NCBI GenBank assembly: GCA_963580285.1
Contig: OY757011.1
Coordinates: 204,431,644-204,495,643 of the forward strand
Source: Lucinisca nassula
Taxonomy: Eukaryota > Mollusca > Bivalvia > Lucinida > Lucinidae
Reading direction: 5' to 3'
Length of the DNA: 64,000 nt
Position 1 is the first letter of the stretch. The number at the start of each line of letters is the position of its first letter. The notes beneath the pieces are model-generated. The model had not been told where the DNA came from. It saw only the letters and a program-made list of their open reading frames with translations, and did not search any database. Both the position numbers and the translations under genes were made by a program. Below, piece by piece: positions 12,701 through 23,251 of the stretch.

Positions 12701-15700
12701 AGGTTATACTGCATACCGAGCAGATAGGAAATCCAGGACCCGTAGCGGAGGAGTCTTCATACTTGTCCGCAACGACCTTATCTGTACTGAACAGACCCAA
12801 TTCAAAACCAATTGCGAAATGGTATGGGTTAAGCTGGAGGTAGCGGGTGCGCACCCACTATATATTTGCGCATTCTATAAACCTAAGGAAGAGGATCAGG
12901 AGAGCCTGTTGGAATTGCGTAGGTCTTTAGATAAAGTCAGAAAGCATGCCAAGGGCAGTATCTGGATACTCGGTGACTTCAATCTCCCAAAACTGACCTG
13001 GACTAATGACATACCCACTCTGAGACCCGACTGTATTCACAGATCAACTTATGATACCTTTCTAGACCTAATGCATGATTTCGGCTTTTCCCAAATGGTA
13101 AACCAACCTACACGATTCGAAAACACCCTCGATTTATTTCTGACCACAAACCCCACCCTTGTAGAAGAGGTTGGTTGCCTACCTGGCCTGAGTGACCATG
13201 ACATTGTCACTGCTACCTGTGCTCTGAAACCAACAGTCCAAAGACAAAAGCCCCGGAAAGTCTACCTATTCAACAAGGCAGATTGGCCAAACTTAAAACA
13301 CTGGTGAAGGACTACCAGACCAAGTTTCTTGAAAATCACTCTGCCAAACCTGTTGAGGACCTTTGGACCGACTTTACATCCACCATTGACTCTCTTGCCT
13401 CACAGTGTATCCCCTCTAAACAGATTCATGGTAAATCATCCTTACCCTGGATCACCCAGCAAATTCGCAGGCTGATCAGACGGAGAGACGACTTGTACAG
13501 AAAATTCAAAAGAACCGGAGACCAGACATTTCGAAACAAATTTCTATCCCTACGAAAATCTATAAAACACAAAATTAAACTCTCTTATAATAACTATCTT
13601 GAAGGCCTCCTTGGACTAAATGACGCAAACTCTGTCTGTGATAGTAAAAAACTTTTCACATTCCTTAAGAGCTGCAAACAGGACCAGCTTGGTACACCGC
13701 CTCTCCAGAAGGGATCTAGACTCTTGACTGACACAACCGAGAAAGCTGATGCTCATAATCAGCAGTTCCACTCGGTCTTTACCACAAAGGAACCTCTATC
13801 ACTCTCTCGACTCTGTAAAATGAAGCTTCAGAATATGTCTGACAGTGGTACAATTAGTCCTGACTCGGTACCGCCTGGGGTACTGAATCCAACCCCAGTT
13901 ATGGAGGACTTTTGTATCTCTGCAAATGGCATACTGAAACTCCTTCAAAACCTGAAACCTGGAAAAGCAGCTGGACCAGACCGACTTAAGCCCCTTCTAC
14001 TAAAAGAACTGAGAGAGGAAATTGCACCAATCATTCAAATCATTTTTGAACGCTCAATAGCTACAGGAAAGCTCCCTGCCGATTGGTGCAAAGCCCAGGT
14101 AACTCCAGTCTTCAAAAAGGGAGATAAGTCATCCGCTGCAAATTACAGGCCCATTTCACTGACTTGCATTCTCTGTAAGACCCTCGAACACATAATGGCT
14201 TCCCACCTGGTAAAGCACCTTGATAAGAATGACCTCCTGTACGATCTACAGCATGGTTTTAGGGAAAAGAGGTCATGCGAGACACAGCTTACCATGTTGG
14301 TCGAGGACCTTGCAAGGAATGTGAGTACAGGTAAGCAAACTGATTTGGTATTGCTGGATTTTTCAAAGGCCTTTGATAAAGTAAATCACTCCAAACTCCT
14401 TTGGAAACTCCATCAGTATGGAATCAGAGGTTCTACATTAAACTGGATCCGTGCCTTCCTTGGAAACCGAACCCAGACTGTGGTACTTGATGGCGAGGAA
14501 TCAGGATCTGTCCCAGTAACCTCTGGGGTCCCTCAGGGGTCAGTTCTGGGTCCGATCCTGTTTCTTGTCTATATCAATGACCTGCCAGATGAGCTGACAT
14601 CACAGGTCCGTCTTTTTGCAGATGACACGGCCGTCTACCTGACAGTCGGGGGCACGGAAGATGGGAAGGCACTACAGACTGACCTGGACAGACTATCTCA
14701 GTGGGAGAATCGGTGGGACATGGAGTTCAACCCATCCAAGTGCCAAGTAGTACGGGTGACAACAGCCAGGAAAGTGATAAACACAGTGTACACTCTACAC
14801 GGCCAAGTCCTGGAGGTTGTCACCAGTGCGAAGTACTTGGGGGTTGACATCTCCAGTGGCCTATCCTGGAACTCCCACATTGACCGGATAACAGCAAATG
14901 CAAACAAGACCCTCGCCTTTGTTAAAAGAAACATCAGAACAAAAAATCCGCAGGTACGAGAGACTGCCTACAAGACACTGGTCCGCCCCCAGCTGGAGTA
15001 CGCCGCCCCCGTTTGGGACCCTCATACCAAGGAGAAAATACTCCAGCTGGAAAAAGTCCAACGTAGGGCAGCACGCTGGACAACTTGCAACTATGACTAC
15101 CAGTCTAGTGTCACTGCAATGTTGGACAGCTTGGGTTGGAGGACACTCGAACAGAGACGGGCAGATGCGCGTCTCTGTCTTTTCTACAAAATTGTCTACG
15201 GTCTTGTGGCAGTGCCCCTCCCTGAATATATCCACCCTGTTAACATTAGTAGTCTACGGCACTGTCATTCCATGGCATTCCGACAACTCCATACTTCCCG
15301 AGACTATTACAAGTACTCCTTTTTTCCACTGGCCATTGTCCAGTGGAACGCACTACCAGAGACTGCTGTATGCTCACCAGACCTCGAGTCATTCAAGGTC
15401 GCAGTTAGTGAGCTGCAGCACTCCAGGCCCTAGATCCAAAAGTTGTTGTTTTTAACCTGATTTTAATCTCATCTGAACTATCATAACCTATCATCTTTCA
15501 TCCCCTTCACTATTATGTTTTTAGCCTTTCTTTTCTTTAACACTCTGCCTTTTTCTATTCAACAGCGCACCTGCCTAGAATGTCCTCGCGGGCGTAAGGC
15601 AGTATATGGAGATAGATAGATAAAAACAATTGCCTAATTGAGCGCTATTAATGTCAATCATTTTTTCTAATTGCCTAATTACTGTCCACAGTTAACTCAA

Positions 15701-18700
15701 TTATCTTTATATTCTTTCTATAAGGTTATCATTGCTGTTAGACACAAACAATTATTTAATAAATAATGTTTGTTTGTATGCCCGATTAAAATGTTGACAA
15801 AGACTTGGTCTTTCTATTGTAATTGTAAAAATGAGCCTATGCATAATATTTCCTACTTTATCATGTGTGCCTGGTCAAAAGGGTAAATGCCCATGAATTG
15901 TGGCTGTGCAGTCTTATCAGATTTTTCACTTGAAGAACTTGCTATTGTAGGAAATGTTCAATGCAAGAAAGAGGATCCCACAAGCAATTATTGGTGCAAT
16001 TTGAGTCTTGAGAAAGATCCTATAATAGTAGCCAACTGATGTCAGTCGGGAGGGGTTTTGTCCTAGTTGCAAAATTTACAGAAGGGATTTTGTCCACCTT
16101 GTAAAAAAGAGTGGGAGGGATTATGTCCACCTTGCAAAAAACACAGGAGGGATTTTGTCCACCCTGTAAAAAATAGTGGGAGGGATTATGACCACCTTGC
16201 AAAAAACATGTGAGGGATTTTGTCCACCTTTATAAAAATGAGCGGGAGGGATTTTGTCCGGGGGGATTTTGTCCGGCTACCTACAAAAACAGGTAACTGC
16301 ATGTGTTACAGTCAAATGTGTTGGCCGGATTTCTTTAAACAATGGCGGAATAATGAAGGTTATGACGGAAACAACAGTATTTAGTCGACATTTAGTGTGT
16401 TAGAATGAAAATAGATCAGCTGTATTGTGTGATTTGTTGAGTACAGTTGGTCGGTCAGTTTTAAGTAGATAAATCACTCCGCTACGCCCTTGTGATTTGA
16501 TCTACAACTCATCTCCAAACAGAGATACAATTACTCAACAAATCCATACATGAAGCTCCCATCTGAGACTAGTGTGTAGTGTTCCAGAGCTCCCAAAAAG
16601 GGCATGGTGCTAGTCAGGGAAAAAGGGGACTTTCAACTTGAGAAAATATGTAAAAAGGGCACTTTAAATTTTTGTGTGCAGCCATGCACTTCCTTGTTCC
16701 AGAAAATGTGCTAAAAGAGCATACAGTATCTCTAAATGTCTCTTACCATGTGTCTTCATTGCTAAATTATACTACCTATTTCTTTTGCTAAGTAACCATT
16801 GGTGACAAGAAGTGTAAGTTTTGTAAACAAGCAGACCCAGTACATGTACTAAGTTTGGTATGTGTATGGGCCACAGTAGGTATGGACCACAGTAGGTGAG
16901 CTCCTGATTACTAACACTGGTCAGTCACACTTAATTTGTTTAATTGATGTTATTTACACCTGTTATCAAAAACACAATTATGACTTCTAAAGTGAGTTAT
17001 TAAATTAAGTACAACAAAACAGGGGGATTAGAGTGACTGTCAAATAGGCAACAATTTATTGCTAAAATGTGCCTTAAATAGTCATCATTTAAACGGTTGT
17101 GGGACAACTCGGCACATAGCAAACTCGGCACATGACAAACTCGGCACATAACAAACTCGGCACATGACAAACTCGGCCTATACAAACTCGGCACATAATT
17201 AGCTGTTTGGGTCAATTATCTATTGTTCATTTGGTAATTGCATAACCAAACAAATAATCAAATTAAAGTTACCTGTGAAATAGGGACCAACTAAATAGGG
17301 ACCAAACATCAATATTTAAAGGAGTAGATCTTTATTAAAAAACAAAATATGAAGATTTTTTACAATCAAATTTCAACTATTTAAGTTTCAAATATTTAAG
17401 TTGTTTCTTAAATTTACCAGCGAATAAATCTTAAAAAAAAACAAGACATAGGTTGTGGGTACTCGTTAGAACAGCCTCGACGAGGTGGTTCTAACAAGCA
17501 CCAACAACCTATTTTTACTGAAAACAAGGAAAAAATATCGTTTGACAAGACGCCCATCAACTCGGCTTGGCAATCTCTTGTTTGACAATACGCCCATCAA
17601 CTCGGCCTGGCAATCATGGGTGGCAATGAGTCCCAAATATCATATTCACAGCTTTAGTCATCGCCTGATTAATCAGATAATTAGTGTAGCAATTAAGTCA
17701 TATCCAGAGCTTATTGATCGATTTAAATGATTTTTTTTTAAAATGCAAAAAAAAAAAAAAAAAAAAATAAAAACTTTTTTTTATTTAATAAGCATACATA
17801 TAATTATTATAAAACAATAATAATAAAACAGGCAAATAAAGTATTACTGTACAGCTTAATAACCATTATAACTATTGTGGGCCGAGTTTGCTATGTGCCG
17901 AGTTTGTAGGGGCCGAGTTGGTTATGTGCCGAGTTGGCTATGTGCCGAGTTTGCTATGTGCCGAGTTGTCCCGACACCATTTAAACAGGCATTAATTTAT
18001 AACTTTGTTATTTTTGGTCATTTTCAGTGATTTTTTTTACCAAAATGTGACATGTAAGTTTATTTCTACTTTTAAGTTTTGGCAGTGGCTAGCCGTCCGG
18101 TACCGGACGACCAGCCTACGAGTCTGCCCGTCCGGTACCGGACGACCAGCCAACGAGTCTGCTAGTCCGGTACCGGACGGCTAGCCAACCCAGGTAGGAA
18201 TGGCTAGTCGTCCGGTAGTAAATTTAAGACTCTTATTTTATAAAGGGTATGCTTTCCAAATGGTATTACCCACTTTATGATGTAATAAAAATATTTCTAA
18301 TTTACTCTAACTGTATTCATATCACCTGTTGTTGCAATTTTCTCACTAAATTTCAGTAAAGGATGTAACTGTAACTGACCGTGATCCAATAGATTATTGT
18401 ACTGAAAGCTTTGTCCGGGTACTGTGACAGTTGTTGTTATTATTATTATTATTATTATTATTTAAATGTTATTAAGAAATAGTAATTGGGGTAATTATCT
18501 TGTTAGCAGGGCACACATAAAGGCAATGATTCTTCCAATGTTTCCGAAACAAGATGAGTAGAGCAATTGCCGTAATGTTCTTATGTATTGGGCGATATAG
18601 GCTTCAGCAAACAATGCAGTCCCAGATCAGACTGCTCCTGAAGCAGGATCTCCACTGTTTGTCATTCCATATGCACCTTTCGGACTATTAACTGGATCGG

Positions 18701-20228
18701 GAAACAAATTTGTTAAAATCTTAGGAAAATAACTGCAAGTCATCAAGCCTATTTTTTATGATTTGTACGGCATTAGTTGTTTTTCGCGACGCTTGGATCA
18801 AACGTTTAGCACCTCCAAGCCGTAATTACATTAAGAAAGGAAAAGTAAAATATAGAAACTTATGAGAAATATTAGGTGATATTACCGATTGGTAATTACA
18901 TGTACTTATAAATATATTATTGATAGTAATAATATTAGGAATAATTAAACACGACTACAACTGTTATTATCACAGGTTCTGTATTTGTTAAGGCAATTAT
19001 GCAATACCGATACGGCTGTGTTTATTTGTCTTATTTTGTAAAATGACGGAGTGACAGTTACATAGTCTCAAAGTAGGAACTATCTAGCACCCAGAAAATG
19101 ATACAAGTGCTATTCAACATCCATACCCTATATGAAACGAGAGACTAAAATTCACTACCGGACGGCTAGCCATTCCTATGTGGGTTGACTAGCCGTCCGG
19201 TACCGGATGAGCAGACTCGTAAGCTGGTCGTCCGGTACCGGACGGGCAGACTCGGAGGCTGGACGTCCGGTACCGGCATTGCCTTAAGTTTAACATAACA
19301 TGTTACTGTGTAGTACACATGTACATATACAAAATGTAGGGCACCATTTACTCTAGGTGAAAAAGGGCACAACACTAGAAAAAAAGCATGGCACTAGAGA
19401 AAAGGAGCATGGCACCGTGCCTAGTGCCTGATTCCTAGCTCCAAAGAGCTAGGGGGAAAAACTAGTGTGGTAAACATGCTTACCCGCATCTAATCTTGCA
19501 TGCTCCATTCCTAGTCTTCCCGCAACACTATCTGAGACTTTGTGCATCAATGGACTTGTTTTAAACTTAACATACTCTTTTAAATATGTTCTGTTGTTCT
19601 CAACTGTATCAATGAATTTTCCACAAACAGTGTGGAATCGCAGAAGATCATCTCTGATTTCTGGTACAAGATTGTCCTGAGCCTCGTGAAGAACAACTTC
19701 CGTCAGTCCTTCATATAGAGCAAATGCGCTTTCTTTGGCCCTGTCTTTACTAGATGTAATAAATTTCACCCTGTTTACATCCTCGTCAAATAGCTTATTA
19801 AGTTTTTTACCAAAGCGTACACCTATACCATACTGCTCATCTTCCCCAACATCAACAAGATTTTTCTCCTCATGCTCTGGAAAATGATTTTCCCAATCAT
19901 TTAAAAATGTGAATTGTTTGTTTGTGACAGTGAGTTTGAGCTTTTGGTGAAGTTCAGTCATCTTCCTAATGTCCTTGTAACCAGGTTGCCTGGCACCGTG
20001 TCGCAGCATCGTCTCCATCCGAACTGCCGTACACGATTTGCCTTCAAATTCTGCTCGCATGTATTCATTATGAGAAACAATTTCATCTGGGTTATTAATC
20101 CAGTGATAGGCAGTTTTTGTAGAAAATATATCTCGCTTCAATCCAAGAGATAAAAACATAAAATCGCCAAAAAATAAAATAAAGCACACAAAACATGTAA
20201 GTTTACAGGGCGCAGCCATCTTTGACAT
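384..20228 (-). CDS. MINPP1: MINPP1 gene, multiple inositol polyphosphate phosphatase (4 coding exons)
   Basis: Encodes an ER-lumenal histidine acid phosphatase (clade 2) that removes phosphates from InsP6, InsP5 and related inositol polyphosphates. Four exons (20228-19484, 11289-11168, 4882-4761, 774-384) have canonical GT/AG borders and compatible phases, and sum to 1380 nt (459 residues plus stop). Animal MINPP1 proteins are usually 450-490 residues. Visible features are a hydrophobic signal peptide (residues 1-29), catalytic RHGARQP at 76-82, the conserved FITSSKDR at 156-163, the proton-donor HAE at 340-342 and C-terminal HDEL at 456-459 for ER retrieval. Seen: motifs, splice sites and phases. 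Known: RHGxRxP plus HAE (rather than HD) is the MINPP signature. Introns of 8.2, 6.3 and 4.0 kb are full of transposons. I see no frameshift or stop, so the gene looks functional. Confidence 0.93.
775..4760. other. MINPP1 intron 3: MITE-filled
   Basis: Contents in order: family A hairpin MITE 791-972, starting only 17 nt upstream of the exon-4 acceptor in the intron; 973-1760 no recognised feature; family C 1762-2040; decayed family A 2440-2630; family C 2640-2890; a family H fragment 2944-3120; family C 3195-3490; family E 3530-3745 (inverted); family C 4425-4560. No coding potential seen on either strand. Confidence 0.65.
4761..4882 (-). CDS. MINPP1: MINPP1 exon 3
   Basis: 122-nt exon, acceptor TTTGTAG and donor GAAG|GTGAG (GT at 4760-4759). 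It starts in phase 0 with QYWKKAYGHPI, which corresponds to the QYWKRGYG stretch of vertebrate MINPP1, and ends with two bases (AG) that join the first A of exon 4 to give Arg. Confidence 0.92.
4961..5492. mobile_element. Family A hairpin MITE (with nested insertion)
   Basis: Copy of a roughly 245-bp MITE. Its ends read CAGTTGTTCAAA inward from both sides, and its centre is a near-perfect hairpin (GTGAGTAGCTTTTGCAT and its complement) flanked by TTTTTCAGCAAAAAT. The copy is split by a B-family element at 5173-5447. Other copies: 791-972, 2440-2630, 5496-5690, 10241-10446, 22938-23183, 53403-53645, 53646-53720 (partial), 57588-57830, 58488-58940 (split by family D), 51182-51218 (fragment). Confidence 0.8.
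5173..5447 (-). mobile_element. Family B SINE-like retroposon, nested in family A
   Basis: 275-bp element flanked by a perfect 12-bp target duplication (actaatgagctt at 5161-5172 and 5448-5459). Read on the minus strand it ends in GACGTTAA..TCAAACAAACAA, a typical SINE/LINE 3' tail, so I orient it minus. No clear tRNA head. Other copies: 6621-6930, 10627-10780 (partial), 21929-22235, 24939-25196 (all this orientation), 50614-50912 and 33050-33205 (opposite), 33350-33505 (partial). Confidence 0.75.
6621..6930 (-). mobile_element. Family B retroposon copy
   Basis: Near full-length B copy beginning (in plus orientation) with the GTTTGATTTGAGG tail complement and ending in the CAAGCCCCAATCG head region. 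It lies between two family D hairpin repeats (6155-6365 and 6955-7160). Confidence 0.65.
7545..9240. repeat. Tandem array with 300-430 bp units
   Basis: About four imperfect units, each running from GTCCGTCCGTAACCCG through TATAGCCTCGCCGAGGC and GGTCCAGGTCACATGACC to CCAAGCCATATATGG. Units start near 7585, 7870, 8305 and 8630. CTGT/CCGT microsatellites lie at the junctions, the longest at about 8590-8640. Two units carry an extra stretch (TTCAAAAATAGTCTTCTCC onward) that explains the length variation. Short ORFs across it are by-products of the repeat. Confidence 0.75.
11168..11289 (-). CDS. MINPP1: MINPP1 exon 2
   Basis: 122-nt exon bounded by acceptor TTTTAG (11290 side) and donor AAG|GTGAG (GT at 11167-11166). 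It starts with two bases that complete the Gly codon left by exon 1 and ends in phase 0. The peptide carries the family-typical VYF-C-FEM segment, a WC motif and an LEY-NDLK end, matching the middle of animal MINPP1. Confidence 0.92.
12309..13307 (+). pseudogene. LINE endonuclease segment (APE/EEP type)
   Basis: 332 codons. Residues 5-33 retain a WxCxxC remnant of a PHD-like zinc finger. The endonuclease follows: NINFQSI near 87, PDVVIGTESW with the catalytic Glu at 116, GDFN near 222 and LSDHD near 299. Together these form an exonuclease-endonuclease-phosphatase fold used to nick the target. The frame ends at 13307 just after the DWPNLK stretch and continues in another frame with the reverse transcriptase. 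I therefore read one former protein split by a single indel. Confidence 0.8.
13283..15433 (+). pseudogene. LINE reverse transcriptase segment
   Basis: 716 codons. The RT motifs are in order: TPVFKKGDK..NYRPISLT, LLDFSKAFDKVNH, SGVPQGSVLGP, LFADDT (catalytic Asp pair) and KYLGVDI, then the long thumb/C-terminal region with LEKVQRRAARW that is typical of animal Jockey/CR1-group LINEs. No internal stop in this segment. The nominal start Met is an accident of the frameshift; the real start lies upstream in the endonuclease frame. Confidence 0.85.
15434..16047. other. LINE 3' region and FB1 interior
   Basis: LINE 3' UTR to about 15622, then AT-rich FB1 interior. ATTGCCTAATT occurs twice (about 15630 and 15670). 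No coding features. Confidence 0.5.
17095..17977. mobile_element. Foldback element FB2
   Basis: 883 bp. The left arm (17095-17200) is GGGACAACTCGGCACATAGC followed by further AACTCGGCACAT units; the right arm (about 17880-17977) is the inverted complement with about six GTGCCGAGTT units. A perfect 9-bp target duplication (catttaaac) flanks it at 17086-17094 and 17978-17986. The interior has a family C palindrome core (about 17445-17520), two direct CGCCCATCAACTCGGC units (about 17550 and 17590) and a poly-A run. No transposase. A 9-bp duplication fits Mutator-like or FB-type insertion. Confidence 0.82.
18081..19283. mobile_element. Foldback element FB3
   Basis: 1203 bp. The left arm (18081-18225) has three roughly 33-bp units built on the palindrome GTCCGGTACCGGAC with spacers like CCAGCCAACGAGTCTGC. 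The right arm (about 19150-19283) mirrors them, including the single-copy ATGGCTAG inner part. Ends are GGCAGTG and CATTGCC. A 9-bp duplication with one mismatch (ttaagtttt 18072-18080, ttaagttta 19284-19292) flanks it. The interior holds a family F hairpin (18595-18740) and a TTA microsatellite (about 18432-18462). No ORF of note. Confidence 0.8.
19484..20228 (-). CDS. MINPP1: MINPP1 exon 1
   Basis: First coding exon, 248 codons plus one base, ending at donor GG|GTAAGC (GT at 19483-19482). It holds the signal peptide and the catalytic RHGARQP loop. A second Met at residue 4 sits in a slightly better Kozak setting (purine at -3, G at +4), so initiation at M1 or M4 is uncertain; both keep the signal peptide. 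Reading past 19484 into the intron gives a short stop-terminated tail that is not coding. Confidence 0.93.
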
Positions 20229-23200
20229 TTAACGCAATAAACCACATTGAATTTTTTATTCTACTGTTACATTTGGATCCTTAAAAATATATTAGTTATG
20301 TTTTCCATTATATATTGTACAGTTATTATTAAATATATAAAACATATGAAATCATATTGCATATGATTTTTTTTTTATCTCTCCGTTTTCAAAATAAAAA
20401 ATAAATAAAGAATTGCACATTATGAAATCATTTTCTATATCTGCAACTGCAATAAACATCAAACACACGGCATGCACATGAGCTGTTAGATGGTCTGATA
20501 GCTACAAGTTCACCGTTTACTCAGTGTTTGGGAGATGGGACAGCGAAAGAGACAGTGAGAATTAATATGAACTTAGGCACAGCCTAGATGCGGACATGAA
20601 CATTTTTGCATGAGTTGTCATTTCGTTAAAAAAAAAATTAACTGCAACTGAAACAATAGAAAAGAAACACAACAGGAAATGAAATGTGAACGGAATAAGG
20701 TAACAGGATAGCAACTGACATACCAATGCTAAATACTGTGATGGTTTTTCAGCCAGACACATCATGAGGGAAAGGGCTGTAACTGATGTGGGTCACTGCA
20801 TATGATGTCTGAAAGGCAGTAAGATGTAAAATGTAAGCATTGGATATGCTATGTGCGAAGCTGAAATGCATATGTAGTCATCAAAAAATGTGAAATAATT
20901 TGTGACATTGTCATGATTGTGAACTTGTAAATTGTCCAAACAGGACACCATTTTATATGGTTGTTAGTGAATTATGTAAACTGTTAAGAGTACTACTGAA
21001 ATTTTAACCCTCTTTCTTGCTGAATATTCATTTAAGCCACACCCATTTCTGTCTATCAACCAATCAAATTACTTGATGTAATTTATTGCTACAAATTCAT
21101 AAACTGAATGGCAAACAGTGTACATCCTGATCAGATGGCTTCTTCAGAAGCCATCTGATCTGGATCTACACTGTTTCCAAAGATATAGGTTGTCGCGAAG
21201 AGCATGATAAGGGTTAATTAATGAAAAACTGCATTGCATGACTAAATAACACTGGTGGTCTGCAAGGAAAGCTTTGTTATGTATGTCATATTGTAAGCAT
21301 GTATTTTGTTTCTTTGTATTGAAAGGATTATTGTCATTTGATAGCAGGGAATATAATTGTTAAGGGAAAACAAATGCGCACTTTGGTAATAGTGGTTACT
21401 ATATTTTATTTTTGAAACTTACCTGTAGTTCACTTGCTGTTAAAACCCAGGTTGGGGCATCATGTAGTATATAATTGGTGACATGTGCTAATATCAACTA
21501 AAAATTCATGGTTTTATACGGTTCATACTTGTTATACTGTAGATATTGTTAAGGGCTAGTAGCAGACATGCCACACACCACAGATATGTTGGTAAGGGCT
21601 AGTAGCAGACATGCCACACACCACTCACAGCTTGGAACTAATTTGTCTTGTTATAAATGTATGAAAAGTGTTTGTGTAATGGAATAGTATAGCAGTTGAG
21701 CTTGTAACAGAAGGAATAATTGGAAGGCACCACTAATTATGTAACCAGTCCAATGAGTAGAAAATGACATTATAAACATGAAACATAGTAAAGGAAGAAA
21801 CACTTGGTCAATATTGAAGAACAGGAACAAACAATAAATGTAAATTTATGCTATGAACATTATCCTATGCAGAATGATAACACATCCATGTGGTACAAAC
21901 TTTCATATCTCCAAAATCGTTTATGTTTCTTTGTTTTATGTGAGGTTTAACGTCCCCGTTAACACTGTAAAGGTCATTTTGGAGACATTGCTTCTAACTT
22001 AGTGGGACTTCTACCACAGATTTAGATGAAATGACATCTCAAGCCCTGTCGTGCAATAAAACAAATAGGGTTTATATTAAACCATGGATGGGCAGACTCA
22101 CACCGCCTTGCCTGGGCAGGCTTAGATCCTCTAAGCGGTTTACCATTAATCGTGTGTGGGTTGGTTTCAGGTATGCATGTAAGCATAATGCAGCGCATCT
22201 ATTTCTTCAAGCCCTGATGGGCGGGGGCTGTAAATGGTTCATATGCTAATGAAAATCATGTATATTCTTCTTATTTTTACTGCAGAGATAGGTTAAGGGT
22301 GCTCGCTATAAGTACCTGATCGAGGCAGTTCTAATGAGTACACACAGCCTATGTGTATGAACAGAAATCTGAAAAATCATTAATAGTGCTGTACACCCAA
22401 AATGTCTTTATATAATTTTGGTTGTAGACAGGTTATCATTACACAGAGTTGTTAATGTGATTGTAAGAGAAAGATGGTTCATGCATATCTATAACACCCT
22501 AGATACAAATTTTAAGATGAAATGTGATATTTGTCTTTTTGTTAGCTCAAAATATAGATTACGGGTACATGTTAGAACAGTTTGCTTGAGGCTGTTCTAA
22601 CGGGTACCCACATTTTATATTTTAGAGCAGAAATAAGAAAAAAAATGTTTACCCCTGTAAACGCCAGTTTCATTAGTATAACTCATGCGTGCGAGATAGT
22701 GCATTTTTTCACATCTCCAAAATGGCTACTTTTGTGATGGAAATCCGTGATATTTTTCTTATAAATGCTGAAAACATTGGTTGTTGGTGCTCGTTAGAAC
22801 CGCCTCGGTTCTAATGAGTACCCACAACCTATGTGTTGGAGAAGAAATAAGGCAAATAATGTTTACCCCACTAAACCCCAGGTTTCTTTATATAAAGTGT
22901 GGTTTAGGGGGGTCTTTATTTCATGGACTTGTTCACCTGGGGCCAGTTGTTCAAAACTAACGATGTCGTTAGTTAACGTATTGTTAAAAGTTTGATCATT
23001 CAATATGGCAAATATGCTGAAATTTTTGCTGAAAAAATGTGAGCAGCTTTTGCGGATGCAAAAGCTGCTCACATTTTTTCAGCAAAAATACCAAAATTTT
23101 AAATATTAAACTTGCTAGAACAGTTAACAAAATGACCACTAACGAGCTCGTTAAGCTAACGATGCTTTGAACAACTGGCCCCTGATGTTTATTATATAAA

Positions 23201-23251
23201 GTTGGGGTTAAAGGGGGTCAAAAGGTATATATAGGCATGTTTTGTTGATGA
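20229..23251. other. MINPP1 upstream region with repeats
   Basis: Probable MINPP1 promoter region lies immediately right of 20228, but I see no clear TATA box or CpG island. Further on: family D 21003-21222; two 42-bp-spaced copies of the Helitron-region motif (21550-21580, 21592-21623); family C 21870-22410 interrupted by B copy 21929-22235; family C 22505-22665; family C 22673-23245 interrupted by family A 22938-23183. 20230-21000 holds nothing recognised. Confidence 0.55.

Larger units (their letters stand above)
12309..15622 (+). mobile_element. Non-LTR retrotransposon (CR1/Jockey-like LINE), 5' truncated
   Basis: The LINE runs from within its N-terminal zinc-finger region to a 3' tail of GATAGATAGATA (15610-15621). 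CR1/L2-type elements often end in short tandem repeats of this kind. It encodes an endonuclease segment and a reverse transcriptase in two frames, broken by one indel near 13270-13300. It is inserted inside FB1. I could not find a convincing target duplication. Confidence 0.85.
11952..16284. mobile_element. Foldback element FB1 containing a LINE
   Basis: The left arm (about 11952-12165) repeats GGACAAAATCCCTCCC/GGACATAATCCCTCCC four to five times with short spacers. The right arm (about 16048-16284) carries the inverted complement, GGGAGGGATTTTGTCC, six to seven times. A 22-base poly-C run (11969-11990) interrupts the left arm. A candidate 9-bp target duplication is AAAAACGAG (11943-11951) versus AAAAACAGG (16285-16293), 7 of 9 matching. 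Without the LINE the element would be about 1.0 kb, close to FB2 and FB3. No transposase seen. Confidence 0.7.
11290..19483. other. MINPP1 intron 1: three foldback elements and a LINE
   Basis: The 8.2-kb intron is dominated by three foldback elements, described individually. Between and around them: 11290-11950 no recognised feature; 16294-17085 unremarkable AT-rich DNA with a short AGGGCATGGTGCTAG-like segment near 16600 that recurs degenerately near 19340-19440; 17990-18070 and 19293-19483 short spacers. None of it looks coding. Confidence 0.6.

Noticed and set aside
12383..12854. Minus- and alternate-frame ORFs over the LINE
   Set aside because: Shadows of the endonuclease coding frame.
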